The position numbers and the translations under genes are program-made. The notes below the pieces were generated by a model. It worked only from the letters and a program-made list of their open reading frames with translations, was not told the origin of the DNA and searched no databases. 64,000 bases of DNA from an uncultured Clostridia bacterium (GTDB lineage Bacteria > Bacillota > Clostridia > Oscillospirales > Acutalibacteraceae): positions 1-64,000 of the forward strand of contig CAKZZL010000022.1 in the NCBI GenBank assembly GCA_937884995.1. The letters run 5' to 3'. Below, piece after piece: positions 52,546 to 61,362 of the stretch (positions are counted from its first letter, which is position 1; every line of letters begins with the position of its first letter).

Positions 52546-55176
52546 TCACTTTAACATAGACTTAACAATCTGCTCAGTTGCAGAAATAGCATCACTTAGC
52601 TTGCTTGCTTCTTTTCCGCCTGCCATTGCAAAGTCCGGCTTACCGCCTCCGTTACCGCCGGCTATTTTTGCGACCTCTCTTACAACATTGCCTGCAAGTA
52701 TACCGCTCGCAATTGCGTCTTTGGCAGATGCACATACAAAGTATACAGTTCCCTTTTCGCTGTTAACTGCGCCGAGAACAACAACTCTGTTTGGTTTTTC
52801 ATCCCTTATTGTTTCGGCAAGAGTACGAATGTCGGTACCCTCTTCTATTTTGTCTGTTGCTATAAGTTCAATAGGTCCTATCTCGACCGATTCAAACTGT
52901 TTTGCTTTTTGTGCATTTATCTGAGAAAGAAGTTTTTCAATTTCTTTGTCTTTTTCTTTAAGTTCGCTTGTTACGGCAGCAGCTCTGTTGGCAATATCAG
53001 ATATATTTGAAACTTTCAATGCCTCTGCTGTATTTGAAATAAGCTTATTGTTTTTCTCAATGTATTCAATGACACCTTTGCCTGTCACCGCAGTTATTCT
53101 GCGTATACCTGCTGCGACAGATGATTCAGATGTGATCTTAAACAGCCCTATATCCGCTGTATTGTGAACATGAGTTCCTCCGCAGAGTTCTGTTGAGAAG
53201 TCCCCTGCTTTTACCACTCTTACCTCTTCACCGTATTTCTCGCTGAAAAGTGCCATTGCTCCCTGCTTTTTAGCTTCTTCAAGGCTCATCTGCTGAGTTG
53301 TAACCGGTATTGAATCAAGAATTACTTCATTAACTCTGTTTTCAACAGCCTTCAGTTCATCTGCTGTCATTGCAGAGAAGTGAGAGAAGTCAAATCTCAT
53401 TTCCTTGCTGTTAACAAGCTGACCTGCCTGCTCGACATGTGTGCCGAGTATTTCGCGAAGTGCTGCCTGAAGAAGGTGTGCGGATGTATGGTTTCTCATT
53501 GTTGCTTTTCTACTCTCAATATTCACCTTCGCAGTAACTTTTGACTCAAGAGAGATACCGTCTCCTTCAGATACAAATCCATGATGCAGATACACATTTT
53601 CCGCTGTCTTTGTTGTATCTGTTACGGTAAATACAAAGTCCTCGCCTTTTATTTCTCCTATATCTCCTGTCTGTCCCCCGCCTTCGCCGTAAAATACGGT
53701 TTTATCGAGTACCACCGTTATATCTTTGTCGTTTTCCGCATATTCTTTAAGTTCCTCGCCGTCAACAATAGCTATAACGTTTGCATCACAGGAATATGAA
53801 TCATATCCGAGAAATTCCGTTTTATCCATGCCCTTTGTTGCATCTTCTGAGCCCTTCCATGCTTCTTTCCCTGCATCTTTACGTGCATTTCTCGCTCTGT
53901 CATGCTGCTGCTTGACAAGTTCTTTGAACTTATCTTCATCAACAGTCATATTTTTTTCTTCAAGGATTTCTTTTGTAAGATCTATCGGGAATCCGAATGT
54001 ATCCGAGAGTTTAAAAGCATCCTCACCGGAAAGTTCTTTTCCGTCTGATTCTGCTATCATCTTTTCAAGTATCTGAAGGCCTGAATCTATTGTCTTATAG
54101 AAATTTTCTTCTTCGATTGAGATAACTTTTATGATGAAATCCTGTTTTTCAAGAAGATTAGGATATGCCGATGCATTTTCTTTTATCACGGTTTGTGCAA
54201 CTTCTGCAAGGAATGGTCTTTCTATGCCGAGAAGTCTGCCGTGTCTTGCTGCTCTCCTTAAGAGTCTTCTAAGTACGTAGCCTCTGCCCTCGTTTGAAGG
54301 CATAACCCCGTCACCTATCATCATGGTAGTGCTTCTGATATGGTCTGTTATGACACGAAGAGAGACATCTTTTTTATCATCACTGTGATATTCAACATCT
54401 GCGATCTTCATTATATGTTTCATTATATTCTGGACTGTGTCAACCTCAAAAAGGTTGTCAACGTCCTGTGAAATGCAGGCAAGTCTTTCAAGACCCATAC
54501 CGGTATCGATATTCGGATGTTCCAGTCTTGTATAGTTATTCTTGCCGTCATTATCAAACTGAGTAAATACGAGATTCCAGAATTCTATATATCTGTCGCA
54601 TTCACATCCGACCTTGCAATCGGGCTTGCCGCAGCCGTATTTTTCTCCGCGGTCGTAATATATTTCAGAACATGGTCCGCAAGGGCCTGCTCCATGTTCC
54701 CAGAAATTATCTTCTTTGCCGAATCTGACCATATGCTCCGGACCTACACCGACTTTCTTTGTCCAGATATCATATGCTTCATCATCGTCTTCATATACGC
54801 TTATGTAGAGTTTCAGGGGATCCATTTCCATCACGGATGTGCAAAACTCCCAGGCCCATGGAATAACCTCTTCCTTAAAATAGTCGCCGAAAGAGAAATT
54901 GCCCAGCATCTCAAAATATGTGCCGTGGCGCGCTGTCTTTCCGACGTTCTCTATGTCCGGTGTTCTTATACATTTCTGACAGGTGGTTACTCTCTTTCTC
55001 GGAGGAGTCATTTCGCCCGTGAAATATTTCTTCATCGGCGCCATTCCTGAATTTATTAAAAGGAGGCTCTTATCTTCCTGAGGTATCAGTGAAAAACTCT
55101 CAAGTCTTAGGTGGCCTTTGCTCTCGAAAAATGATAGGTATTTCTCTCTTAATTCATTAAGTCCTGTCCATTCCAT
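52546..55176 (-). CDS. alaS: Alanyl-tRNA synthetase
   Basis: The 876-residue enzyme has the class II catalytic domain (motif 1, motif 2 GMAPMKKYFTG, motif 3 GMGLERL), the editing domain with HTSAHLLQ and CGGTHV zinc/editing motifs, and a C-terminal helical oligomerisation domain. It attaches alanine to tRNA-Ala. The leader is short and shows no T-box structure. GGAG lies 9 bp before the ATG. Confidence 0.98.
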   Translation of the reverse strand: MEWTGLNELREKYLSFFESKGHLRLESFSLIPQEDKSLLLINSGMAPMKKYFTGEMTPPRKRVTTCQKCIRTPDIENVGKTARHGTYFEMLGNFSFGDYFKEEVIPWAWEFCTSVMEMDPLKLYISVYEDDDEAYDIWTKKVGVGPEHMVRFGKEDNFWEHGAGPCGPCSEIYYDRGEKYGCGKPDCKVGCECDRYIEFWNLVFTQFDNDGKNNYTRLEHPNIDTGMGLERLACISQDVDNLFEVDTVQNIMKHIMKIADVEYHSDDKKDVSLRVITDHIRSTTMMIGDGVMPSNEGRGYVLRRLLRRAARHGRLLGIERPFLAEVAQTVIKENASAYPNLLEKQDFIIKVISIEEENFYKTIDSGLQILEKMIAESDGKELSGEDAFKLSDTFGFPIDLTKEILEEKNMTVDEDKFKELVKQQHDRARNARKDAGKEAWKGSEDATKGMDKTEFLGYDSYSCDANVIAIVDGEELKEYAENDKDITVVLDKTVFYGEGGGQTGDIGEIKGEDFVFTVTDTTKTAENVYLHHGFVSEGDGISLESKVTAKVNIESRKATMRNHTSAHLLQAALREILGTHVEQAGQLVNSKEMRFDFSHFSAMTADELKAVENRVNEVILDSIPVTTQQMSLEEAKKQGAMALFSEKYGEEVRVVKAGDFSTELCGGTHVHNTADIGLFKITSESSVAAGIRRITAVTGKGVIEYIEKNNKLISNTAEALKVSNISDIANRAAAVTSELKEKDKEIEKLLSQINAQKAKQFESVEIGPIELIATDKIEEGTDIRTLAETIRDEKPNRVVVLGAVNSEKGTVYFVCASAKDAIASGILAGNVVREVAKIAGGNGGGKPDFAMAGGKEASKLSDAISATEQIVKSMLK

Positions 55177-55210
55177 TTAAGTTGTCTCCTAAACAATCAA
55201 AATCCTATAA

Positions 55211-55239
55211 ATTATACAATTATATGCAGAATATGTCAA
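55211..55239 (-). promoter_or_regulatory. Promoter of alaS
   Basis: TTGACA (55239-55234) and TATAAT (55216-55211) with a 17-bp spacer; the leader is roughly 28 nt. Confidence 0.9.
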
Positions 55240-55247
55240 CAAAACTA

Positions 55248-55277
55248 TTGCATAAAGAGAAGAGTTTAAGATATAAT
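55248..55277 (+). promoter_or_regulatory. Promoter of the sensor kinase operon
   Basis: TTGCAT (55248-55253) and TATAAT (55272-55277) with an 18-bp spacer. It is back to back with the alaS promoter. Confidence 0.65.
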
Positions 55278-55307
55278 AAAGAGAAATGGGTGAAGGGAGA
55301 AAAAACT

Positions 55308-57215
55308 ATGAAGAGCAAGACAAGATCCAATGTTTATCTTATTGTATCAATGCTTGTTATCATAGCATTGGTCGCTTCGACATACCTTTTCTCATCCGCT
55401 GTATCCACCTTTTCCGGATACGGCAGAGCAAAAGAAGGCAAATTGGATCTGACAGGTGCCAGGATATACAAAATATCAAGAATATTCCTGCGTGGAGAAT
55501 GGCAGCAATATGAAGGCAAGTGGCTTGTAAGCGAAAATAATACAACTGATAAGTTTTCATATGTATCCCTGCCCACTAATTTCATAAACTCGATTGACAA
55601 TGCTTTAGCTCCTTTGGGGGACCATTCCACATATGTCATCTATATCTCTGGTCTTGAATTGGAAAATGCTCTCATATATATACCGCACTTTGCAGGTTCA
55701 TACAGGATATATATTAACCGTGAACTGGTCACTGAAAGCGGTGAATTTTATGAGACATCAACGCGTTCCGACCTCGTAACCAACTCACTGCCTTATGATC
55801 TTAAGGCTGATGAGACTTATGAGATAGCAATAGAGGTTTCATGTAACTATATGCCGGGCATGTATATGACTCCTGCTATATCGGAAGCAGGATTCGCATC
55901 TTCTTTCTCTACATTTGCAACCACTTTGAGATTTGTAATCTTCGGCGGGGTTGCTTTCGGCGGAATACTCTACTTTTTGCTAATGCTGAGTAAGAGACAA
56001 ATTTTTGATTCCAAGTGGCTGCCTCTGCTCTTTCTCGTTATATCTCTTCGTCTTCTTATCTCAACAGACGGATATTCAGGTTTTTCTTTTCTAAATGCCA
56101 ATGTTGACTATGAGCAAATGATGCTTCTTGTATGTGCATCAACCTTTATCATCAAACTCATAGCTTTGCTTTTCTATTCCGAGACACTTGATATTGACCT
56201 AAGTCAAAAAACAGTAGGTCCTTTCTGCGCCATATTTACTCTTCTTGCAGTTTTATTCGGACTTGTTCCGAGAGTTGTATACGTGCCATTCTTCAACATG
56301 CTGGTTATGGCTGCAACCGTAACTTTGGATATAATACTGCTGGGGTATTTTGCAAGAGCAATAGCAGAAAAGAAAAAATATGCAAAATTCTATACTGCGG
56401 GATACATTTCCCTGACTGCAGGCATGCTAATCGACAGTTTCTATATGGATGGTACTATTCCCCTTGTTATGACAGCATCGATATTACCTTTGTTTTCAGG
56501 TTTCTTTGCGCTTGTATTCTCAATGGTATTCATTTTTAAGATTATAAGCTACTATGATGCTGCTCTTAAGACTGCTGAACTTGACAGGCAGCTTGCGGAG
56601 GCTAATTCCGCTATAATGGTTTCACAGATTCAGCCCCACTTTTTGTATAACGCGCTCAACACTATCAAATATCTCATAAAGAGAAAACCGGCAACTGCGG
56701 AAAAAGCAATAGTGGCCTTCTCCAAATACCTGCGTGGGAACATGAATTCCCTAACTCAAAAGGAGCCAATTCCTTTTGAAGAAGAATTAAGTCATACAGA
56801 AAACTATTGCGCGATAGAATTGCTGAGATTCGAAGACAGACTTAATATTCAATACGATATACGTGAGAGAGGATTCAAATTGCCCGCTCTCTCGGTTCAG
56901 CCACTTGTGGAAAATGCCATAAAACACGGCGTCACAAAGAAAATCGAAGGCGGCACCGTAAAACTTTCAACCTACAGCGATGATGATTTTTACATAGTCG
57001 AAGTAACGGATGACGGAATAGGATTTGACCCTTCGAAGCCACTTGATGCGCCGGATGAAAAGCACTCACATGTAGGACTTAAAAATGTTAAAGAAAGACT
57101 TATGCTGATGTCAAATGCTACTCTCAATGTGGAAAGTGAAGTCGGCAAAGGCACAAAAGCAGTAATTAAGATACCCAGGACGGAGGAAAATGAAAATGAA
57201 GGTAGTAATAGTTGA
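55308..57215 (+). CDS. LytS-like sensor histidine kinase with 7TM receptor domain
   Basis: The 635-residue protein begins with a membrane helix, has a 7TMR-DISM-like extracytoplasmic beta-rich domain (about residues 40-195), then seven membrane helices to about residue 425. A His_kinase (LytS-type) domain follows, with the H-box IQPHFLYN near residue 441 and the ATP site NAIKHGV, DDGIGF and GLKNVKERL. It senses an extracellular signal and phosphorylates the adjacent regulator. ATG 55308 follows GGGAG. The last 20 bp overlap the regulator gene. Confidence 0.88.
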   Translation: MKSKTRSNVYLIVSMLVIIALVASTYLFSSAVSTFSGYGRAKEGKLDLTGARIYKISRIFLRGEWQQYEGKWLVSENNTTDKFSYVSLPTNFINSIDNALAPLGDHSTYVIYISGLELENALIYIPHFAGSYRIYINRELVTESGEFYETSTRSDLVTNSLPYDLKADETYEIAIEVSCNYMPGMYMTPAISEAGFASSFSTFATTLRFVIFGGVAFGGILYFLLMLSKRQIFDSKWLPLLFLVISLRLLISTDGYSGFSFLNANVDYEQMMLLVCASTFIIKLIALLFYSETLDIDLSQKTVGPFCAIFTLLAVLFGLVPRVVYVPFFNMLVMAATVTLDIILLGYFARAIAEKKKYAKFYTAGYISLTAGMLIDSFYMDGTIPLVMTASILPLFSGFFALVFSMVFIFKIISYYDAALKTAELDRQLAEANSAIMVSQIQPHFLYNALNTIKYLIKRKPATAEKAIVAFSKYLRGNMNSLTQKEPIPFEEELSHTENYCAIELLRFEDRLNIQYDIRERGFKLPALSVQPLVENAIKHGVTKKIEGGTVKLSTYSDDDFYIVEVTDDGIGFDPSKPLDAPDEKHSHVGLKNVKERLMLMSNATLNVESEVGKGTKAVIKIPRTEENENEGSNS

Positions 57216-58011
57216 TGATGAAAAGATGGCTGCAGAGCAGTTATACGATATATGCATATCCTACCGCCTTATAGACGAGGCAATCGTATTCAATAATCCT
57301 TCAGAAGCATGGGATTATCTTCTTAATAATGATGATGTTACACTTGCTTTTCTCGATATAGAGATGCCGGTGATGACAGGTATAGAACTTGCAAAAAAAC
57401 TCAAGGCAGTAAACTCAACAACAAGGATAGTTTTCGTTACTGGTTTTAAGGAGTATGCTTATGATGCGTTCGGTGTCAATGCCATCGGATATGTTCTTAA
57501 GCCTTATGATGATGAAGCTGTATATGAAGAAATAGAGAAAGCAGCCGCTTTCTTCGGAGCATCATCAAATAAGGAAATCTTTATCAAGACATTCGGATAT
57601 TTCGATGTTTTTGTAAACAAGAAGGCAGTGCATTTTTCAAGTGCAAAATCAAAGGAATTTTTAGCGCTCCTCGTTGACCGCCAGGGTTCGTCCGTCAGCA
57701 CAGAACAGGCAATAAAAATACTTTGGCCAAACAGAGAATATGATGAATCATCACAGGCTCTTTTCAGAAAAGTGCTTAAAAGTCTTCGCACGGCTTTGGC
57801 AGATGCAGGCATCTCAGATATCTTTATTGACGGCAGAAACCAAAGAAGTGTGGACACCACAAAATTCCAATCGGATTTATATAACTTCCTGGCTGACCCA
57901 AAAGCCAATGTCAATAATTTCCAGGGCGAATATATGGAAGGATATAACTTCGGAAGACAGACTGCAAACCAGATAAGAAATCAATATTATTCAATAAAAG
58001 GCGGCTTTTAA
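57196..58011 (+). CDS. Response regulator with SARP-like C-terminal domain
   Basis: The 271-residue protein has a receiver domain: VIVDDE at residues 3-8, phospho-Asp in FLDIEMP near residue 53, and KP near residue 105. It is followed by an OmpR-type winged helix (IFIKTFGYFDVFVN... KEFLALLVDRQGSSVSTEQAI) and a short bacterial-transcriptional-activation-like tail. LytS partners usually carry LytTR domains, so this pairing is unusual. ATG 57196 has GGAGG at 9 bp. Confidence 0.85.
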   Translation: MKVVIVDDEKMAAEQLYDICISYRLIDEAIVFNNPSEAWDYLLNNDDVTLAFLDIEMPVMTGIELAKKLKAVNSTTRIVFVTGFKEYAYDAFGVNAIGYVLKPYDDEAVYEEIEKAAAFFGASSNKEIFIKTFGYFDVFVNKKAVHFSSAKSKEFLALLVDRQGSSVSTEQAIKILWPNREYDESSQALFRKVLKSLRTALADAGISDIFIDGRNQRSVDTTKFQSDLYNFLADPKANVNNFQGEYMEGYNFGRQTANQIRNQYYSIKGGF

Positions 58012-59475
58012 TTGAAAGAGTTAAAATCATATGCAAAAATATGGCAAGTCATTTTATGTCTTGCCCTTTGCTTTTTATCACTGATTCCCCACTTAATAAC
58101 CTCAGATATATCCCTGATAGAATATCCTCTTGAGGATTTGTCATATTGCGATGCATACATACAGCAATTTGATGCTTTTAAGAAGAAACAAATATACATT
58201 GACATAGAGCCCGAGCAGGACCTTTTGGAACTTGAAAATCCATATGACTGGGATCAAAGAAAAGAAAAGGGTGTTTTTTATCTTTGGGACCGCGCTTTAT
58301 ATAACGGGAAATATTATTCATATTTCGGCATAGCGCCTATAATCACAATATATGCCCCCTTCTTTGCTGTAAGCGGGCATCTTCCGACTCCAACGATAAC
58401 CTGCTTCATACTTGCTGTTATCGGCATTATAGCTATATTTTATGCATACTATAATCTGCTGAGATTTTTTAAGATTCATCCGCCTTCATATATCTTTTTG
58501 GCAGGGCTTTTGGCCGTGGAATTTGCCTCCCTTTTGCCTATGCTTTTTTCAAGCGCCGATATGTACTATATTGCTTCTTGCTCTGCCGTCACAAATCTTG
58601 CACTTTTCTTCGCATTTTTTTACGAAGCTATGTTAAAAAGCATACTGAAAACCAGAAACATCTTCTTCATTCTGGCTTCTCTTTCTTTTTCGTTTCTTTT
58701 ACTTTCAAGGCCGGGATTATGCCTTTTCGGAATCATCATTCTCCCCTGCCTTATATCCGTATTTTTCACAAAGAAAACAAAGCTGAAAAAGAAAATATCA
58801 TCCTTTATATGCCTTGCCTTGCCTCTTGGGCTTACCGTCATATTTACAGAGATATATAACTATATGAGATTTGACTCAGTCTTTGAGTTTGGCGCAAGAT
58901 ATCAGCTTACGGTTTATGATGTCTCAGAATACTCATTGACACCGGCTTTGATTCTTCCTTGCCTTATTACATACTTTTTGCAGCTTCCGCGCATTAAATC
59001 TTCCTTCCCCTTTATCGAACTGGATCTTGCAAATATGCATATACCTACAGACTATCTCTACCGCACATCCACAATAGGGGCCTTTGCATTTCCGTCAAAC
59101 TGGGGCTTTTTTGTCATAGCTTCGGTTCTCTCAAAGCCAAAGCGCAAATATCTCATTCAAAAATTTACATATTTGCTATTCTTCATTTCAATAGCAGTTC
59201 TGGCATTTATTGACATATGCATGGGCGGTGTAAATATCCGTTATTTTGCAGACATATCTTTTGCCATGATTCTCCTTACAAGCCTTATTCTCGCAGAGAT
59301 TCCTTCCTTTTTCTCTGAAAGCAAAAAGGTTGTAAGGGCAATAGTTAAGATCATCATCGTCCTTCTTCTGCTTTCTTCTGCATTTTTGGGATTTTTGCTC
59401 ATTTTTGAAAACGAGCGCAACTATATTCTGACTGCAATAGTCGAACTAAAAAACATGTCTGCGGCAGGCTTTTAG
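58012..59475 (+). CDS. Polytopic membrane protein, possibly GT-C glycosyltransferase
   Basis: The 487-residue protein has about ten to eleven membrane helices and an extracytoplasmic loop after helix one with PYDWDQR and LYNGKYYSYFGIAPI. This layout resembles GT-C-type glycosyltransferases that act on lipid-linked sugars, but no DxD is certain. It starts with TTG at 58012, directly after the regulator stop, with an AAAGGCGG site. Co-expression suggests the two-component system controls a surface modification; this is inference. Confidence 0.65.
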   Translation: MKELKSYAKIWQVILCLALCFLSLIPHLITSDISLIEYPLEDLSYCDAYIQQFDAFKKKQIYIDIEPEQDLLELENPYDWDQRKEKGVFYLWDRALYNGKYYSYFGIAPIITIYAPFFAVSGHLPTPTITCFILAVIGIIAIFYAYYNLLRFFKIHPPSYIFLAGLLAVEFASLLPMLFSSADMYYIASCSAVTNLALFFAFFYEAMLKSILKTRNIFFILASLSFSFLLLSRPGLCLFGIIILPCLISVFFTKKTKLKKKISSFICLALPLGLTVIFTEIYNYMRFDSVFEFGARYQLTVYDVSEYSLTPALILPCLITYFLQLPRIKSSFPFIELDLANMHIPTDYLYRTSTIGAFAFPSNWGFFVIASVLSKPKRKYLIQKFTYLLFFISIAVLAFIDICMGGVNIRYFADISFAMILLTSLILAEIPSFFSESKKVVRAIVKIIIVLLLLSSAFLGFLLIFENERNYILTAIVELKNMSAAGF

Positions 59476-59492
59476 CACGCCGCTTTCTTTTT
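59460..59492 (+). terminator. Terminator overlapping the stop of the membrane protein gene
   Basis: GCGGC (59461-59465) pairs with GCCGC (59479-59483) with an inner GCT/AGC pair; TTTCTTTTTG follows. Confidence 0.75.
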
Positions 59493-59514
59493 GTATATAT
59501 TTAGTGTATATATG

Positions 59515-59543
59515 TTGAAATGGCAAATTGTTTTTGATATAAT
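59515..59543 (+). promoter_or_regulatory. Promoter of the dTMP kinase-like operon
   Basis: TTGAAA (59515-59520) and TATAAT (59538-59543) with a 17-bp spacer. Confidence 0.75.
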
Positions 59544-59579
59544 ATATAATGTATATTTATGGAGTGTGACAGACAAAAA

Positions 59580-60245
59580 ATGAACGGTAAACTGATTGTA
59601 ATCGAAGGACTTGACGGCAGTGGCAAATCAACACAAGTAAAGCTTCTGCATGAAAAACTTCAAAAAGACAATATAGAGATAAAGCAGATAAAACTCCCTG
59701 ATTATGAGAGTGACTCAAGCGCTCTTGTCAGGATGTACCTTTCCGGTAAGTTCGGTCTTCACCCCGAAGATGTCAATATATATGCTGCTTCTCTTTTCTA
59801 TGCAGTCGACCGCTATGCAAGTTTCAAATCAAAATGGATTGAGGATTATGTAAACGGGAAACTGATACTTGCCGACAGATATACAACATCAAATGCCGTT
59901 CACCAGACAGTCAAGTTTCCAAAAGAGCAATGGGATGAATATCTCTCATGGCTTTTTGAGACCGAATATGTAAAGATGGGAATTCCAAAACCCGATGCCG
60001 TAATTTTTCTGGATATGGATGTCGACATATCCCAGAAACTTATGTCCGGAAGATACAGCGGAGAGGAATCAAAGAAGGATGTCCATGAGGCTGATGTAGC
60101 TTACTTAAAGAGATGCCATGAGGCGGCTCTTTATGTCGCAGATAAGTATTCATGGGATGTCATCAAATGCTATGATGGTGATGAGCCTTTGGCAATTGAG
60201 GACATTTCCGGAAAGATATATGAAAAGATAAATTCCATTCTTTAA
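59580..60245 (+). CDS. Thymidylate kinase-like nucleotide kinase
   Basis: About 221 residues with P-loop EGLDGSGKST near residue 8, DRY in ADRYTTSNAVHQ near residue 102 and an Arg-bearing lid (SGRYSGEESKKD). The usual dTMP kinase RExGGT motif is replaced by KLPDYES, so the substrate may be another nucleotide or deoxynucleoside. ATG 59580 matches family starts; an in-frame ATG at 59559 is possible. Confidence 0.82.
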   Translation: MNGKLIVIEGLDGSGKSTQVKLLHEKLQKDNIEIKQIKLPDYESDSSALVRMYLSGKFGLHPEDVNIYAASLFYAVDRYASFKSKWIEDYVNGKLILADRYTTSNAVHQTVKFPKEQWDEYLSWLFETEYVKMGIPKPDAVIFLDMDVDISQKLMSGRYSGEESKKDVHEADVAYLKRCHEAALYVADKYSWDVIKCYDGDEPLAIEDISGKIYEKINSIL

Positions 60246-60261
60246 TCAGGAGATTTAATAT

Positions 60262-60810
60262 ATGATATATTTGTTTTTAGCCGAAGGATTTGAAGAAATC
60301 GAAGCACTTGCTCCCTTGGATATATTAAGAAGAGCAGGCGTTGATATCAAGACTGTCGGTGTCGGATCCGGAACAGTCACAGGTTCGCATAAAGTGACTT
60401 TTTTTTCTGACCTTACTGAGTCAGAAGCAGAAAAGAATGATAATATTGACGGGATTATCCTTCCGGGCGGAATGCCGGGCACAATCAATCTTGAAAAGAG
60501 CGACAAAGTAAAAGATATCATAAGATATGCATATGAGAATGAAAAACTTGTCTGTGCAATATGCGCAGCACCCTCGATTCTCGGACACATGGGCATATTG
60601 GAAGGGAAAAATGCTGTTTGTTTCCCGGGTTTTGAAAAAGAACTTAAAGGAGCCCGGCTTTGCGATAGTTTTGTATGCGAAGACAGGAATATAATAACAG
60701 CAAAAGGCATGGGGTCAGCTGTTGAATTCGGTTTGACGATTGCCTCAAGATTTCAAAGCAAGGAAGAAAATGATGCCTTGAGAGCATCATTACAGATATA
60801 TCATGGATAA
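60262..60810 (+). CDS. DJ-1/PfpI-family protein
   Basis: The 182-residue protein has AEGFEEIEALAPLDILRRAG at the start and the nucleophile Cys in CAICAAPSILG near residue 100. It resembles DJ-1/ThiJ proteins, implicated in deglycation or stress protection. AGGAG lies 9 bp before the ATG. It overlaps the next gene by 8 bp. Confidence 0.92.
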   Translation: MIYLFLAEGFEEIEALAPLDILRRAGVDIKTVGVGSGTVTGSHKVTFFSDLTESEAEKNDNIDGIILPGGMPGTINLEKSDKVKDIIRYAYENEKLVCAICAAPSILGHMGILEGKNAVCFPGFEKELKGARLCDSFVCEDRNIITAKGMGSAVEFGLTIASRFQSKEENDALRASLQIYHG

Positions 60811-61357
60811 GAGCACATTAAGAAAAGACTGCAGAAAGAAAAGAGCTGCAGTAGCAGACAAACTGCAAACCGATAAAGCAATATCGGATGCTATACTTTC
60901 TTCAAAAGAATATATATCATGCGAAAAGATTTTGCTTTTTGCAAGCATAGGTTCTGAGTTTGATACCCAGCAGATATTATTGCAAAGCATAAAAGATAAA
61001 AAGCATGTATATTTCCCTAAATGCGAAGCCGACGGCATCATGAAATTTTATGAAGTTAAGTCCCCCGCAGACTTATCTTCCGGATACATGCATGTTCCCG
61101 AGCCCGTAAAAAGCAACATTGTATATGAGTTAAAGTCACCCTCCGATCTTCTTTTGGTACCGGCTCTTTGTGCCGATAAATCCTTTAATAGGCTGGGATA
61201 CGGCGGCGGCTTTTATGACAGATTCTTAAAAATATTCAAGGGCGTAAGCATATGTCCGGTATACTCATCTCTTTTGTTTGATGAGATAGGCACCGACAGC
61301 TTTGATATGCCTGTTGACATCATTTACACAGAAAACGGAAGACTTGAAAAGGAGTAA
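60803..61357 (+). CDS. 5-formyltetrahydrofolate cyclo-ligase
   Basis: The 184-residue protein has the family motifs DKSTLRKDCRKKR at the start, the FPKCEADG stretch and the active-site GYGGGFYDRFL near residue 132. It converts 5-formyl-THF to methenyl-THF using ATP, keeping the one-carbon pool open. Confidence 0.95.
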   Translation: MDKSTLRKDCRKKRAAVADKLQTDKAISDAILSSKEYISCEKILLFASIGSEFDTQQILLQSIKDKKHVYFPKCEADGIMKFYEVKSPADLSSGYMHVPEPVKSNIVYELKSPSDLLLVPALCADKSFNRLGYGGGFYDRFLKIFKGVSICPVYSSLLFDEIGTDSFDMPVDIIYTENGRLEKE

Positions 61358-61362
61358 GGCAA

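Noticed and set aside
55177..55233. T-box leader before alaS
   Set aside because: The leader is only about 30 nt, far too short for a T-box.
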